Shown piece by piece: positions 38,849 to 49,092 of a DNA stretch of 64,000 nt. The position numbers and the translations under genes were made by a program. The stretch lies in NCBI RefSeq assembly GCF_028823535.1, contig NZ_JAQIYM010000015.1:1-64000 (forward strand), given 5' to 3'. This DNA is from Pseudomonas serbica. GTDB taxonomy: Bacteria; Pseudomonadota; Gammaproteobacteria; Pseudomonadales; Pseudomonadaceae. The notes beneath the pieces were generated by a model. The model made no database searches, was not told the origin of the DNA, and saw only the letters and a program-made list of their open reading frames with translations. Numbering within the stretch: the first letter of the stretch is position 1; each line of letters opens with the position of its first letter.

Positions 38849-40402
38849 ATGTCTGTTAGCGCGACGCACGCTGTCCTGTCGGTCAGCGGCATTGGCAAGA
38901 CTTACGCCCAGCCGGTCCTGGCCGGCATCGACCTCACGCTCATGCGCGGCGAGGTGCTGGCACTGACCGGCGAGAACGGCGCGGGCAAAAGCACCCTGTC
39001 GAAGATCATCGGCGGACTGGTCACGCCGACCACCGGGCAGATGCAGTTTCAGGGGCAGGATTACCGACCGGGAAGCCGCACCCAGGCCGAAGACCTGGGC
39101 ATCCGCATGGTCATGCAGGAGCTCAACCTGTTGCCGACCCTGTCGGTGGCGGAAAACCTGTTCCTGCACAAGCTGCCCAGCACCGTTGGCTGGATCAACC
39201 GCAAACAACTGCGCCGGGCTGCGATCGAGGCCATGGCTCAGGTCGGGCTCGACGCGATCGACCCGGACATGCTGGTGGGCGAACTGGGCATCGGTCATCA
39301 GCAGATGGTCGAGATCGCACGCAACCTCATCGGTGATTGCCATGTGCTGATCCTCGATGAGCCGACCGCGATGCTGACCAACCGTGAAGTCGAAATGCTG
39401 TTCGAGCAGATCACGCGGCTGCAGGCCCGTGGCGTGTCGATCATCTACATCTCCCACCGCCTCGAAGAACTGGCTCGGGTGGCCCAGCGCATTGCGGTCC
39501 TGCGTGACGGCAATCTGGTGTGCGTCGAGCCGATGGCCAACTACAACAGTGAGCAACTGGTCACGCTGATGGTCGGGCGCGAGCTGGGCGAGCACCTCGA
39601 CATGGGGCCGCGCGACATTGGCGCTGCGGCATTGACGGTCAAGGGGCTGACCCGCGCCGACAAGGTGCGGGATGTGTCCTTCGAAGTGCGGGCCGGGGAG
39701 ATCTTCGGCATTTCTGGATTGATCGGGGCAGGGCGCACCGAGTTGCTGCGGTTGATCTACGGCGCGGACACCGCGGACAGCGGCACGGTGGCCCTGGGTT
39801 CACCGGCGCAGGTGGTGAATATCCGCTCTCCGGTGGACGCAGTCGGGTATGGCATCGCCCTGATCACCGAGGACCGCAAGGGCGAGGGCCTGCTGCTCAC
39901 GCAATCGATCAGCGCGAACATTGCGCTGGGCAACATGCCCGGTATTTCCAGCGGCGGCCTGGTCAACCCAGGCGATGAGGCGGCGCTGGCCCAGCGTCAG
40001 ATCGACGCCATGCGCATCCGCAGTTCCGGGCCGGCGCAGTTGGTGTCCGAGCTGTCCGGTGGCAACCAGCAGAAAGTGGTGATCGGTCGCTGGCTGGAGC
40101 GTGATTGCTCGGTGCTGCTGTTCGACGAGCCGACCCGGGGCATCGATGTCGGCGCCAAGTTCGACATCTACGCGCTGCTCGGCGAACTGACGCGCCAGGG
40201 CAAGGCGTTGGTGGTGGTGTCCAGCGACCTGCGCGAATTGATGTTGATCTGCGACCGCATCGGCGTGCTCTCGGCGGGGCGTCTGATCGACACCTTCGAG
40301 CGCGACAGCTGGACCCAGGATGATTTGCTTGCCGCCGCGTTCGCCGGCTACCAGAAACGTGATGCGCTGCTTAACGAAGCGGCGCCTAGGGATCTTCAAT
40401 GA
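38849..40402 (+). CDS. rbsA: Ribose ABC transporter ATP-binding protein
   Basis: A 517-residue protein with two ATPase domains in tandem, normal for sugar importers. N-half: Walker A GENGAGKST, Walker B LILDEPTAML. C-half: signature LSGGNQQKVVIGRWL and Walker B LLFDEPTRGID; its Walker A is the degenerate GLIGAGRTE typical of the family. ATG 38849 is six bases from GGAG. It overlaps rbsC by four bases. Confidence 0.94.
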   Translation: MSVSATHAVLSVSGIGKTYAQPVLAGIDLTLMRGEVLALTGENGAGKSTLSKIIGGLVTPTTGQMQFQGQDYRPGSRTQAEDLGIRMVMQELNLLPTLSVAENLFLHKLPSTVGWINRKQLRRAAIEAMAQVGLDAIDPDMLVGELGIGHQQMVEIARNLIGDCHVLILDEPTAMLTNREVEMLFEQITRLQARGVSIIYISHRLEELARVAQRIAVLRDGNLVCVEPMANYNSEQLVTLMVGRELGEHLDMGPRDIGAAALTVKGLTRADKVRDVSFEVRAGEIFGISGLIGAGRTELLRLIYGADTADSGTVALGSPAQVVNIRSPVDAVGYGIALITEDRKGEGLLLTQSISANIALGNMPGISSGGLVNPGDEAALAQRQIDAMRIRSSGPAQLVSELSGGNQQKVVIGRWLERDCSVLLFDEPTRGIDVGAKFDIYALLGELTRQGKALVVVSSDLRELMLICDRIGVLSAGRLIDTFERDSWTQDDLLAAAFAGYQKRDALLNEAAPRDLQ

Positions 40403-41376
40403 AAACCGCAACTTCGGCCGGCCAACGCAGTGGCAATTTCTACGGGCTGGGCACTTACCTGGGGCTGGCCGGTGCCTTGCTGGCCATGATCGTGCTGTTC
40501 TCGACCCTGAGCAGCCATTTCCTTTCCTATAACACCTTCAGCACCTTGGCCAACCAGATTCCGGACTTGATGGTCCTGGCGGTCGGCATGACCTTCGTGC
40601 TGATCATCGGCGGCATCGATCTGTCAGTGGGTTCGGTGCTGGCGCTCGCCGCGTCGACGGTCAGCGTGGCGATTCTCGGCTGGGGCTGGAGCGTACTGCC
40701 CGCGGCATTGCTCGGCATGGTGGCTGCCGCGCTGGCGGGGACCGTCACCGGTTCGATCACCGTGGCCTGGCGGATTCCGTCGTTCATCGTGTCCCTGGGG
40801 GTGCTGGAAATGGCTCGTGGCCTGGCCTACCAGATGACCGGCTCGCGCACGGCCTACATCGGTGATGCCTTTGCCTGGCTGTCCAACCCGATCGCCTTCG
40901 GCATTTCGCCGTCGTTCATCATTGCCTTGCTGATCATTTTCATCGCCCAGGCCGTGTTGACCCGTACCGTGTTCGGCCGTTACCTGATCGGCATCGGCAC
41001 CAACGAGGAAGCGGTGCGCCTGGCGGGGATCAATCCGAAACCCTACAAGATCCTGGTGTTCAGCCTGATGGGGCTGCTGGCCGGTATCGCCGCGTTGTTC
41101 CAGATTTCGCGCCTGGAAGCGGCGGACCCCAATGCCGGCTCCGGACTGGAGCTGCAAGTGATCGCTGCCGTGGTGATCGGCGGCACCAGTCTGATGGGTG
41201 GGCGCGGTTCGGTCATCAGCACCTTCTTCGGCGTCCTGATCATTTCCGTATTGGCGGCCGGTCTGGCGCAGATCGGCGCCACCGAGCCGACCAAGCGCAT
41301 CATCACTGGCGCTGTGATTGTGGTGGCGGTGGTGCTGGATACTTATCGCAGTCAGCGCGCAAGCCGGCGGACCTGA
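40399..41376 (+). CDS. rbsC: Ribose ABC transporter permease
   Basis: A 325-residue inner-membrane permease with about eight to ten helices. The family segment LIIGGIDLSVGSVLALAAST and the coupling-loop region RYLIGIGTNEEAVRLAGINP are present. It overlaps rbsA (ATGA) and is followed by rbsR after three bases. Confidence 0.94.
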   Translation: MKTATSAGQRSGNFYGLGTYLGLAGALLAMIVLFSTLSSHFLSYNTFSTLANQIPDLMVLAVGMTFVLIIGGIDLSVGSVLALAASTVSVAILGWGWSVLPAALLGMVAAALAGTVTGSITVAWRIPSFIVSLGVLEMARGLAYQMTGSRTAYIGDAFAWLSNPIAFGISPSFIIALLIIFIAQAVLTRTVFGRYLIGIGTNEEAVRLAGINPKPYKILVFSLMGLLAGIAALFQISRLEAADPNAGSGLELQVIAAVVIGGTSLMGGRGSVISTFFGVLIISVLAAGLAQIGATEPTKRIITGAVIVVAVVLDTYRSQRASRRT

Positions 41377-41379
41377 GTC

Positions 41380-42399
41380 ATGGCAACGATCAAGGATGTA
41401 GCAGCACTGGCGGGTATTTCCTACACCACGGTTTCCCACGTGGTGAACAAGACCCGTCCGGTCAGTGAAGAAGTACGGGTCAAGGTCGAGGCGGCGATCA
41501 AGACCCTCGACTACGTGCCGAGTGCCGTGGCCCGGTCTCTCAAGGCCAAGACAACGGCAACCATCGGCCTGCTGGTGCCCAACAGCCTCAACCCGTACTT
41601 CGCCGAGTTGGCGCGGGGTATCGAGGATTACTGTGAGCGCAATGGTTACTGCGTGATCCTGTGCAATTCCGACGACAACCCGGACAAGCAGCGCAGCTAC
41701 CTGCGGGTATTGCTGGAGAAACGCATCGACGGGCTGATCGTCGCCTCGGCCGGTGGCGATATCGGGCTGGCCCAGGGCCTGGCGAACGTGCGCACGCCGA
41801 TGGTGATCGTTGACCGCGGGCTTGACGGCGTCGATGCGGACCTGGTGCGCATCGACCACGAGTACGGCGCCTACCTGGCGACAAGGCATTTGCTGGAGTT
41901 GGGCCATCGGGATATCGCCACCATCAGCGGCCCGGCCATCACCAGCGTGGCGCAGATGCGCCTGGCCGGGTTTTGCCGGGCCCTTGCAGAGGCCGGCATC
42001 AGTGTTGCAACCGAGCGCATGCTCGAAAGCGATTTCACCAGCACCGGCGGTTACAGCGCCGCCGCGACGCTGCTGGAGCAGAATCCGCCCAGCGCGATTT
42101 TCGCTGCCAACGACATGATCGGCATCGGCGTACTGCGTGCCGCCGCCGAACGCAATATCCGCGTGCCCACGGACCTTTCGGTGATCGGCTTCGACGACAT
42201 CCAGATCAGTCGTTATGTCTATCCGGCATTGACCACCGTGGGGCAATCGATCCTGCAGTTGGGCGAAATGGCGGCCGGGGTGTTGCTGCGCCGGATCGCC
42301 ACGCCCTCACTGGCGACCGAACAACGGATCGTCACCCCCAGCATCGTCATGCGCGAATCGACCGCGCCATTGGCCGGGGTGTTTGCCCAATTCCGCTAA
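41380..42399 (+). CDS. rbsR: Ribose operon repressor, LacI family
   Basis: A 339-residue LacI-type repressor. N-terminal HTH and hinge: MATIKDVAALAGISYTTVSH, NKTRPVSEEVR and YVPSAVARSLK. A periplasmic-binding-like core follows (TATIGLLVPNSLNPYFAELA; AIFAANDMIGIGVLRAAAE). It is encoded inside the operon it controls, so the repressor level rises with induction. It should bind the palindrome at 37765. Confidence 0.93.
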   Translation: MATIKDVAALAGISYTTVSHVVNKTRPVSEEVRVKVEAAIKTLDYVPSAVARSLKAKTTATIGLLVPNSLNPYFAELARGIEDYCERNGYCVILCNSDDNPDKQRSYLRVLLEKRIDGLIVASAGGDIGLAQGLANVRTPMVIVDRGLDGVDADLVRIDHEYGAYLATRHLLELGHRDIATISGPAITSVAQMRLAGFCRALAEAGISVATERMLESDFTSTGGYSAAATLLEQNPPSAIFAANDMIGIGVLRAAAERNIRVPTDLSVIGFDDIQISRYVYPALTTVGQSILQLGEMAAGVLLRRIATPSLATEQRIVTPSIVMRESTAPLAGVFAQFR

Positions 42400-42475
42400 A
42401 CCAAAAGCACCGTTAAACCAAAGGCACCGCTGAATCCAAAGCAGCGCTGAAACCGTCTTGATGAGTAGCAACGCA

Positions 42476-43393
42476 ATGTCAGCAAAAGTAGTGGTAGTCG
42501 GCAGCTTGAACATGGACCTGGTGACCCGGGCGCCACGCTTGCCCCGTGGTGGAGAAACACTGATCGGCCAGTCGTTTTCGACGGTGTGTGGCGGCAAGGG
42601 GGCGAACCAGGCGGTGGCGGCTGCGCGCCTCGGTGCTCAGGTGTCGATGGTCGGCTGCGTGGGCAGCGATGCCTATGGCCAGGTGTTACGCCAGGCGTTG
42701 CTGGACGAGGGCATCGATTGCCGGGCTGTCAGTGTCGTGGACGGTACCAGTGGCGTGGCGTTGATCGTGGTCGACGACAACAGCCAGAACGCCATCGTGA
42801 TTGTCGCCGGGGCCAACGGCGCACTGACGCCAGCGGTGCTCGGCTGTTTTGACGCGGTGCTGCAGGAGGCGGACGTGATCATCTGTCAGCTGGAAATGCC
42901 CGATGCCACGGTCGGCCATGCGCTCAAGCGTGCCCGTGAGCTGGGCAAGATCGTGATCCTCAACCCTGCGCCGGCCAGTCAACCGTTGCCGGCGGATTGG
43001 TATGCGTCCATCGACTACCTGATCCCCAACGAGAGTGAAGCGGCGGCGCTCAGCGGTTTACCAGTGGACTCTTTGCCATCGGCGCAGATCGCGGCCACTC
43101 GCCTGATCGAGATGGGCGCCGGCAAGGTCATCATCACCCTTGGCGCCCAAGGCTCGTTGTTTGCCGATGGCAAAGGTTTCGAACATTTTCCGGCGCCGAG
43201 CGTGAAGGCGCTCGACACCACAGCGGCGGGCGATACCTTTGTTGGCGGCTTCGCCGCAGCGCTTGTAGCCGGCCAGAGCGAAGCCCAGGCGATCCGTTTC
43301 GGGCAGCTCGCCGCCGCGTTGTCGGTCACCCGGGCTGGCGCGCAACCCTCGATTCCCACCTTGGCTGATGTGCAGGCGTTTAAAGCACCATGA
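42476..43393 (+). CDS. rbsK: Ribokinase
   Basis: A 305-residue PfkB-family kinase that phosphorylates D-ribose. N-terminal signature [30 protein letters not shown] near residue 40 and the C-terminal anion-hole/catalytic Asp [17 protein letters not shown]. The start is uncertain: ATG 42476 matches the family N-terminus; an in-frame ATG at 42461 adds five residues, and neither has a strong ribosome binding site. It overlaps rbsD by four bases. Confidence 0.93.
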   Translation: MSAKVVVVGSLNMDLVTRAPRLPRGGETLIGQSFSTVCGGKGANQAVAAARLGAQVSMVGCVGSDAYGQVLRQALLDEGIDCRAVSVVDGTSGVALIVVDDNSQNAIVIVAGANGALTPAVLGCFDAVLQEADVIICQLEMPDATVGHALKRARELGKIVILNPAPASQPLPADWYASIDYLIPNESEAAALSGLPVDSLPSAQIAATRLIEMGAGKVIITLGAQGSLFADGKGFEHFPAPSVKALDTTAAGDTFVGGFAAALVAGQSEAQAIRFGQLAAALSVTRAGAQPSIPTLADVQAFKAP

Positions 43394-43794
43394 AAAAGAC
43401 CCCTTTGCTCAATGTCGCGCTGTCGCGGCTGATTGCCTCCCTGGGGCATGGCGACACGGTGGTGATCGGCGATGCGGGACTGCCGGTGCCGCCCGGTGTC
43501 GAGCTGATCGACCTGGCCCTGACCCAGGGCATACCGGATTTCGTCAGCACCTTGAAAGTCGTGCTCAGCGAGATGCAGGTCGAAAGCCATGTGCTGGCAC
43601 AGGAGATCCTCGTCAGGCAACCACCGGCACTGGCGGCCCTGAACGCGCTGGATGCCGAAGGTGCGCTGGGGCGGCGCGAACTGCTCAGTCATGAGCAGTT
43701 CAAGGTCCTCAGTCGACAGGCGCGGGCGATCGTGCGCACCGGCGAGTGCCAGCCTTACTGCAATATCATTCTGGTTGCCGGAGTGACGTTTTGA
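43390..43794 (+). CDS. rbsD: D-ribose pyranase
   Basis: A 134-residue RbsD/FucU fold protein. The catalytic His is in [18 protein letters not shown] near residue 20. It interconverts pyranose and furanose ribose, feeding ribokinase. It overlaps rbsK (ATGA) and its stop overlaps the next start (TTGA). Confidence 0.94.
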   Translation: MKKTPLLNVALSRLIASLGHGDTVVIGDAGLPVPPGVELIDLALTQGIPDFVSTLKVVLSEMQVESHVLAQEILVRQPPALAALNALDAEGALGRRELLSHEQFKVLSRQARAIVRTGECQPYCNIILVAGVTF

Positions 43795-44762
43795 TCAACA
43801 CCGCCGGCGCCCAGTCGCCACAACCGATCGACCTGATCATCGACACCGATCCCGGTGCCGACGACGTGATTGCCTTGCTGTTTGCCCTGGCATCGCCGCA
43901 AGAATTGAGCGTCCGTGCATTGACCACCGTCGCCGGCAACGTGCGCCTGGACAAAACCTCGCGCAATGCACGGCTTGCCCTTGAGTGGGCCGGGTGCGAA
44001 GAGGTGCCGGTGTACGCCGGAGCGCCGAAGCCGCTGATGCGCACGCCGATCTATGCCGAGCACGTCCATGGCGAGGAAGGTTTGCCGGGCGTCGCGGTGT
44101 ATGAGCCCAAGCAAGGCCTGGCCGAGGGCAGTGCCATCGATTTCCTGATCGACACCTTGTTGGCCGCCAGGCCCCACAGCATGACCATCGCCATGCTGGG
44201 CCCGCAGACCAACCTGGCCCTGGCGCTGATGCGCGAGCCGGCCATCGTTCGGGGTATCAAGGAAGTGGTGATCATGGGCGGCGCGCACTTCAACGGCGGC
44301 AACATTACGCCGGTGGCGGAATTCAACCTATTCGCCGATCCGCACGCTGCCGAGGTGGTGCTCAAGAGTGGCGTGAAGCTGGTCTACCTGCCGCTGGACG
44401 TGACCCACAAGATCCTCACCAGTGATGCGCGCCTGGAGCGCATTGCGGCGTTGAACAACAAGGCCGGCAAGCTGGTGGGCGATATCCTGAAGGAGTGCAT
44501 CGGCGGCGATATGGCCCGGTATGGCATCCCTGGTGGCCCGGTGCATGACGCCACGGTCATCGCCTATTTGCTCAAGCCGGATTTGTTCAGTGGCCGCTCG
44601 GTCAACCTGGTGGTCGACAGCCGCGAAGGCCCAACGTTCGGCCAGACCATCGTCGACTGGTATGACAGCCTCCAGGCGCCGAAAAACGCTTTCTGGGTGG
44701 AAAGCGCAGACGCCCAGGGCTTCTTCGATCTATTGACCGAGCGCCTGGCGCGTCTGAAATAA
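43791..44762 (+). CDS. Nucleoside hydrolase (inosine-uridine preferring type)
   Basis: A 323-residue ribonucleoside hydrolase. The calcium-binding signature is [19 protein letters not shown]; substrate residues lie in [20 protein letters not shown], and the late catalytic His in [12 protein letters not shown] start it at the TTG at 43791: GGAG sits seven bases upstream and the codon overlaps the rbsD stop (TTGA). It frees ribose from nucleosides, a logical last member of the ribose operon. Confidence 0.9.
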   Translation: MINTAGAQSPQPIDLIIDTDPGADDVIALLFALASPQELSVRALTTVAGNVRLDKTSRNARLALEWAGCEEVPVYAGAPKPLMRTPIYAEHVHGEEGLPGVAVYEPKQGLAEGSAIDFLIDTLLAARPHSMTIAMLGPQTNLALALMREPAIVRGIKEVVIMGGAHFNGGNITPVAEFNLFADPHAAEVVLKSGVKLVYLPLDVTHKILTSDARLERIAALNNKAGKLVGDILKECIGGDMARYGIPGGPVHDATVIAYLLKPDLFSGRSVNLVVDSREGPTFGQTIVDWYDSLQAPKNAFWVESADAQGFFDLLTERLARLK

Positions 44763-44781
44763 GTCTTGAGTCTTGGGGGGG

Positions 44782-44991
44782 TTACTCGCGCTGCGAATGC
44801 CCGGTGCCGTGGTTGTTCGAGTGTTTTTCGAAGATCTGGTCGATGAAGGACCGTGCTGCTTCGGTGCCCAGGTCCTTGACCAACAGGTCTATGCCGATGA
44901 TGGCCAGCTCTTCCGGGCTGCCAGGGCTGTAAGAGATGTGGCCCTCTGGCCACTTGATCCTGATGTCGGCTTCGATACTGACGGTGTGCAT
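44782..44991 (-). CDS. Hypothetical protein, 69 residues
   Basis: A small acidic soluble protein (MHTVSIEADIRIKWPEGHIS...), convergent with the nucleoside hydrolase gene. I do not recognise the family. Codon use is core-like, and the divergent neighbour at 45124 shares a 130-bp promoter region. Confidence 0.6.
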   Translation of the reverse strand: MHTVSIEADIRIKWPEGHISYSPGSPEELAIIGIDLLVKDLGTEAARSFIDQIFEKHSNNHGTGHSQRE

Positions 44992-45123
44992 GGTTGGGCT
45001 CGGGAGTCAGGGTAATTGTGAGTGTCGAGTTAATCATTTTATGGCGCTTTTGGCACTGCGACTTAGGCATGGGCGCAGGGCTATGCGACACTTGGTCTTA
45101 AACGGCATTACAAGGACTGCGCT

Positions 45124-45429
45124 GTGCAGATCGATTTGAACACGCCTGACGGCTTGACCCTTGAAGCGGTACGGCAAATGTTGGCAGCCGCCAGCGACGA
45201 TGAACACACCCAACTGCGGGTGACCAAGGGCGGTATCGCCTATATTTCATCGGGGGTCGTGGGTGGCAGCGATATCGACGGCCTGCTGTTTCGCCTGGAA
45301 ACCTGGGCCAAAGGCTCCGGTTATGTCGGGCGGGTGGCGGCCAGTGACGAAGTCTGGGTCATGCAGATCTACAACGCGTTGAAGCAGAACTGGCCAAAAC
45401 CGGCGTTTGACTACATCGACGTGTACTGA
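45124..45429 (+). CDS. Conserved hypothetical protein, 101 residues
   Basis: A soluble protein starting at a GTG (GTGCAGATCGATTTG), with the pattern LRVTKGGIAYISSGVVGG and ending FDYIDVY. It has no recognised domain or membrane segment. The start is chosen because the frame opens there; AAGGA lies at 45112-45116, seven bases upstream. Confidence 0.7.
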   Translation: MQIDLNTPDGLTLEAVRQMLAAASDDEHTQLRVTKGGIAYISSGVVGGSDIDGLLFRLETWAKGSGYVGRVAASDEVWVMQIYNALKQNWPKPAFDYIDVY

Positions 45430-45600
45430 AGGCTGTTCATATCCAGTCACGATTGAAAGATGAAGGGCAGGGCGCAGCTCAGGCAAACTTGCCGTTTGTC
45501 CGTTGTGAAGGGCAGGGTGCCTGGGCTCCCCTTGAAACCAAACGCCAGATTGGCGGTCGCAAGAATTCAGCTAAATCATCGAAATAAATAAGGAGGCGTC

Positions 45601-45918
45601 ATGCCTTGGAAGCTCGCGTCATTGGGTACTGTGCTGGCTGCTGCCATGCTGGCTGGTTGCAGCACGGCCACCACCGAGCCGACTGACCCAGCCACTACCA
45701 CGGAGTCAGGTCATAGTCGTTGCGAGGCCAAAGCGGCCGAATTCGCCATCGGCAAACAGGCATCGCCGCAACTGCTGGAGCAGGCGCGCACCCGTGCAGG
45801 CGCACAGAACGCACGGTTCCTGCAGCCTAACGACATGGTCACGCTGGAGTACCGCTCCGATCGCCTGAACCTCAACACCGATGCCAATCGGGTGGTCACC
45901 CGCGTCAACTGCGGCTGA
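45601..45918 (+). CDS. I78-family peptidase inhibitor-like lipoprotein
   Basis: A 105-residue lipoprotein: signal with lipobox MLAGC (LAAAMLAGCSTATTE). The mature part matches the I78 inhibitor pattern RCEAKAAEFAIGKQASPQLL and VTLEYRSDRLNLNTD. It probably protects the envelope against serine proteases; that role comes from the family. AAGGAGG lies just upstream of the ATG, and a terminator follows. Confidence 0.82.
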   Translation: MPWKLASLGTVLAAAMLAGCSTATTEPTDPATTTESGHSRCEAKAAEFAIGKQASPQLLEQARTRAGAQNARFLQPNDMVTLEYRSDRLNLNTDANRVVTRVNCG

Positions 45919-45942
45919 TCGTCAGGCTTTTGAATCGCCCAT

Positions 45943-45974
45943 AAAAAACCCCGTCACATGGACGGGGTTTTTTT
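45943..45974. terminator. Bidirectional intrinsic terminator
   Basis: AAAAAACCCCGTC-acatg-GACGGGGTTTTTTT, between the convergent lipoprotein and cold-shock genes. Confidence 0.92.
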
Positions 45975-45988
45975 AGTGCGCCTGGAAA

Positions 45989-46201
45989 TTACTCTGGGCG
46001 AACTTGAGCAGCTTGCATACCCTTTTGGCCTTTCTCAGCCACGAAGGAAACAGTCTGGCCTTCTTTCAGGCTTTTGAAACCGTCGCTTTCGATAGCTTTG
46101 AAGTGTACGAACAGGTCGTCACCGCCACCTTGAGGAGTGATGAAGCCGAAGCCTTTTTCATCGTTGAACCATTTAACGGTGCCGGTTTGGCGATTAGACA
46201 T
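45989..46201 (-). CDS. Cold-shock protein (CspA family)
   Basis: A 70-residue single cold-shock domain. RNP1-type KGFGFITP and RNP2-type DLFVHF are intact. It binds single-stranded RNA/DNA. The ATG at 46201 gives the canonical length; its mRNA has a long leader, usual for this family, but I cannot define a cold-box motif. Confidence 0.95.
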   Translation of the reverse strand: MSNRQTGTVKWFNDEKGFGFITPQGGGDDLFVHFKAIESDGFKSLKEGQTVSFVAEKGQKGMQAAQVRPE

Positions 46202-46493
46202 GGTGTATCTCCAAGAAACATATATTTTCAGTAGTACTGTGCTGCTCAGGCCAACTGGGCACACCCGAGTATCATAGTCGAAATGTTCGCTTTGGGAGCC
46301 CCCCACAGCGGTTGTTTGCCCTACAGTCGCACATTCTTTGTTGGCTGATGTGGCTGAAAGCCCCGTATTTAAAGGCTTTCAGCGCAAAGTAAAGGCTATA
46401 AAAAAAGCTGTAAAACCTGAATAAATTGTACGAAAGGGCCAGATTGAGCGGCTTTTTACCGGCAAATCATGGCCCGAAAGCACGGGTGAGGGG
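46202..46493. other. Cold-shock gene leader and intergenic stretch
   Basis: No gene is seen. The part next to the ATG probably is the 5' leader of the cold-shock mRNA. The hairpin AAAGCC...GGCTTT near 46358-46380 is a weak inverted repeat. Confidence 0.4.
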
Positions 46494-46796
46494 TCATTTA
46501 GCCTCTTTGCTGGTGGCCTTGCAGGCTGCAATCTTGCCCAGGGCCGCTTTCTTCAATTCGTCACTGGCAGTGTTGTTCATCAAGGCCTGGATATCGCTGG
46601 CCGGGTACGACTTGATCGCATCGGCGCCACAGGCGCAGTGGGATTTCGCCGCTGGCGTGCCGATCTTCTCCGCGGCCGCAGGCACGCACTGCGCCATGTA
46701 TTTCTCCCGTTCGCCCTTGGGCCATTCTGCATGGGCGGCCAGGGGCAGCATTAGAACGACGGGGGCGATGACGGCGAACAAACGATTCAGACGCAT
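46494..46796 (-). CDS. Small secreted protein with paired cysteines
   Basis: A 100-residue protein with a signal peptide (residues 1-24, MRLNRLFAVIAPVVLM...AHA). Four cysteines are seen, two as CACG (AQCVPAAAEKIG, SHCACGADAIKS, AACKA). AAGGAG lies nine bases upstream of the ATG at 46796. The family is not recognised; export to the periplasm is inferred from the signal. Confidence 0.7.
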   Translation of the reverse strand: MRLNRLFAVIAPVVLMLPLAAHAEWPKGEREKYMAQCVPAAAEKIGTPAAKSHCACGADAIKSYPASDIQALMNNTASDELKKAALGKIAACKATSKEAK

Positions 46797-47169
46797 GCTG
46801 GGATGCTCCTTGTGGGTCAATGTCTTGTTATCTGAGGGGTAAAGCGCGGTTCAAGTTCAGCACTCTGGCATAAAACAGCGGATTTGCCCCGCCAGAAAAC
46901 CTCTTCACCGCCACGACCGTTCATCTGTGCTAGCATGCCTGGCTCGGGCGTTCGCAGGCGCCGGTCGACCTTCAGTCCCGGCCGCGGCAGATGCCCGATT
47001 AACCCTGATTTGAATCCCAGTCACTCTGGTTCGATTTTCCGGTTGGCCGCAAGGCTCCTGCCGCTGTAAGGCAGGCGTTCGTCATTGAATGGCCTGGATC
47101 GGATCTTGTACTGGCTCATCCCAACCCACGTGACCTTTGGTAGGGGTCACCACTAGGAGAGGAGGCGCC
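46797..47169. other. Upstream region of the thrS-infC operon
   Basis: No gene is found. A possible extended -10 promoter TGCTAGCAT (46928-46936) has TTCACC 18 bp upstream. A hairpin CTGCCgctgtaaGGCAG (around 47060) occurs in the leader without a T-run. The region ends in GGAGAGGAGGCGCC before the thrS ATG. Confidence 0.4.
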
Positions 47170-49092
47170 ATGCCAACTATTACTCTTCCCGACGGCAGTC
47201 AACGTTCATTCGATCACCCGGTTTCCGTAGCCGAGGTCGCCGCATCCATCGGTGCCGGCCTGGCCAAGGCCACCGTAGCGGGCAAGGTCGATGGCAAGCT
47301 GGTCGACGCCAGCGACACCATCAGCAGCGACGCCACGCTGCAAATCATTACGCCAAAGGATGAAGAGGGGCTGGAGATCATTCGCCACTCTTGCGCCCAC
47401 CTGGTCGGTCATGCGGTCAAGCAGCTGTACCCGACGGCCAAGATGGTCATCGGGCCGGTCATTGACGAAGGCTTCTACTACGACATCGCCTTCGAACGTC
47501 CCTTCACCCCGGACGACCTGGCCGCCATCGAGCAGCGCATGCAGCAGCTGATCGAAAAAGATTACGACGTGATCAAGAAAGTCACTCCGCGCGCCGAAGT
47601 GATCGAAGTGTTCAAGGCTCGCGGCGAAGACTACAAGCTGCGCCTGGTCGAGGACATGCCGAACGAACAGGCCATGGGCCTGTACTATCACGAAGAATAC
47701 GTCGACATGTGCCGCGGTCCGCACGTGCCGAACACCCGCTTCCTGAAATCCTTCAAGCTGACCAAGTTGTCCGGCGCCTACTGGCGTGGCGATGCCAAGA
47801 ACGAGCAGTTGCAGCGCGTCTACGGCACCGCTTGGGCTGACAAGAAGCAGCTGGCGGCTTATATCCAGCGCATCGAAGAAGCCGAAAAGCGCGATCACCG
47901 CAAGATCGGCAAGCGCCTGGGCCTGTTCCATACCCAGGAAGAATCGCCGGGCATGGTGTTCTGGCACCCGAACGGCTGGACCCTGTACCAGGTGCTCGAG
48001 CAGTACATGCGCAAGGTTCAGCGCGACAACGGTTACCTTGAGATCAAGACGCCGCAAGTCGTTGACCGCAGCCTGTGGGAGAAATCCGGGCACTGGGCCA
48101 ACTACGCCGACAACATGTTTACCACCCAGTCGGAAAACCGCGACTACGCCATCAAGCCAATGAACTGCCCTTGCCACGTGCAGGTGTTCAACCAGGGCCT
48201 GAAAAGCTACCGCGAGCTGCCGATGCGTTTGGCCGAGTTCGGTGCCTGCCACCGTAACGAGCCGTCGGGTGCGCTGCACGGCATCATGCGCGTGCGCGCG
48301 TTCACTCAGGACGACGCCCACATCTTCTGCACCGAAGAGCAGATGCAGGCCGAATCCGCGGCATTCATCAAGCTGACCATGGACGTCTACGCCGATTTCG
48401 GCTTTAAAGATGTCGAGATGAAGCTGTCCACTCGTCCGGAAAAACGCGTGGGTTCCGACGAGCTGTGGGATCGCGCTGAAGCCGCATTGGCTGCAGCCCT
48501 TGATAGTGCTGGCCTGCCGTACGATCTGCAGCCGGGTGAGGGGGCGTTCTACGGTCCGAAGATTGAATTCTCGCTGAAAGATTGCCTTGGCCGTGTCTGG
48601 CAGTGTGGTACCCTGCAGCTCGATTTTAACCTGCCTGTCCGTCTGGGTGCCGAATTCGTCTCCGAAGACAACAGCCGCAAGCATCCGGTGATGTTGCACC
48701 GGGCGATCCTGGGCTCCTTCGAACGTTTCGTCGGAATCCTGATCGAGCACTACGAGGGTGCATTCCCTGCGTGGCTGGCTCCGACCCAGGCAGTGATCAT
48801 GAATATCACTGACAAGCAGGCGGATTTTGCCGCCGAAGTGGAAAAAACTCTCAACGAAAGCGGGTTTCGTGCCAAGTCTGACTTGAGAAATGAAAAGATC
48901 GGCTTTAAAATCCGCGAGCATACCTTGCTCAAGGTTCCTTATCTCTTGGTTATCGGAGATCGGGAAGTCGAGATGCAGACTGTCGCTGTGCGTACTCGTG
49001 AAGGTGCTGACCTGGGCTCGATGCCCGTCGCCCAGTTCGCTGAGTTCCTCGCGCAAGCGGTTTCCCGGCGTGGTCGCCAAGATTCGGAGTAA
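47170..49092 (+). CDS. thrS: Threonyl-tRNA synthetase
   Basis: A 640-residue class II synthetase with an N-terminal TGS domain (residues 1-62), editing domain with the HxxxH-like [16 protein letters not shown], catalytic core and C-terminal anticodon-binding domain. Motif 2 is [20 protein letters not shown] and the zinc ligands include MNCPCH. The ATG at 47170 sits after GGAGG. Confidence 0.98.
   Translation: MPTITLPDGSQRSFDHPVSVAEVAASIGAGLAKATVAGKVDGKLVDASDTISSDATLQIITPKDEEGLEIIRHSCAHLVGHAVKQLYPTAKMVIGPVIDEGFYYDIAFERPFTPDDLAAIEQRMQQLIEKDYDVIKKVTPRAEVIEVFKARGEDYKLRLVEDMPNEQAMGLYYHEEYVDMCRGPHVPNTRFLKSFKLTKLSGAYWRGDAKNEQLQRVYGTAWADKKQLAAYIQRIEEAEKRDHRKIGKRLGLFHTQEESPGMVFWHPNGWTLYQVLEQYMRKVQRDNGYLEIKTPQVVDRSLWEKSGHWANYADNMFTTQSENRDYAIKPMNCPCHVQVFNQGLKSYRELPMRLAEFGACHRNEPSGALHGIMRVRAFTQDDAHIFCTEEQMQAESAAFIKLTMDVYADFGFKDVEMKLSTRPEKRVGSDELWDRAEAALAAALDSAGLPYDLQPGEGAFYGPKIEFSLKDCLGRVWQCGTLQLDFNLPVRLGAEFVSEDNSRKHPVMLHRAILGSFERFVGILIEHYEGAFPAWLAPTQAVIMNITDKQADFAAEVEKTLNESGFRAKSDLRNEKIGFKIREHTLLKVPYLLVIGDREVEMQTVAVRTREGADLGSMPVAQFAEFLAQAVSRRGRQDSE

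Noticed and set aside
40624-42246. 540-residue minus-strand frame across rbsC/rbsR
   Set aside because: It spans two recognised genes in antisense, with low-complexity His/Gln-rich composition typical of shadow frames.
47206-49080. 624-residue minus-strand frame opposite thrS
   Set aside because: Antisense shadow of a universally conserved gene; no ribosome binding site or motif.
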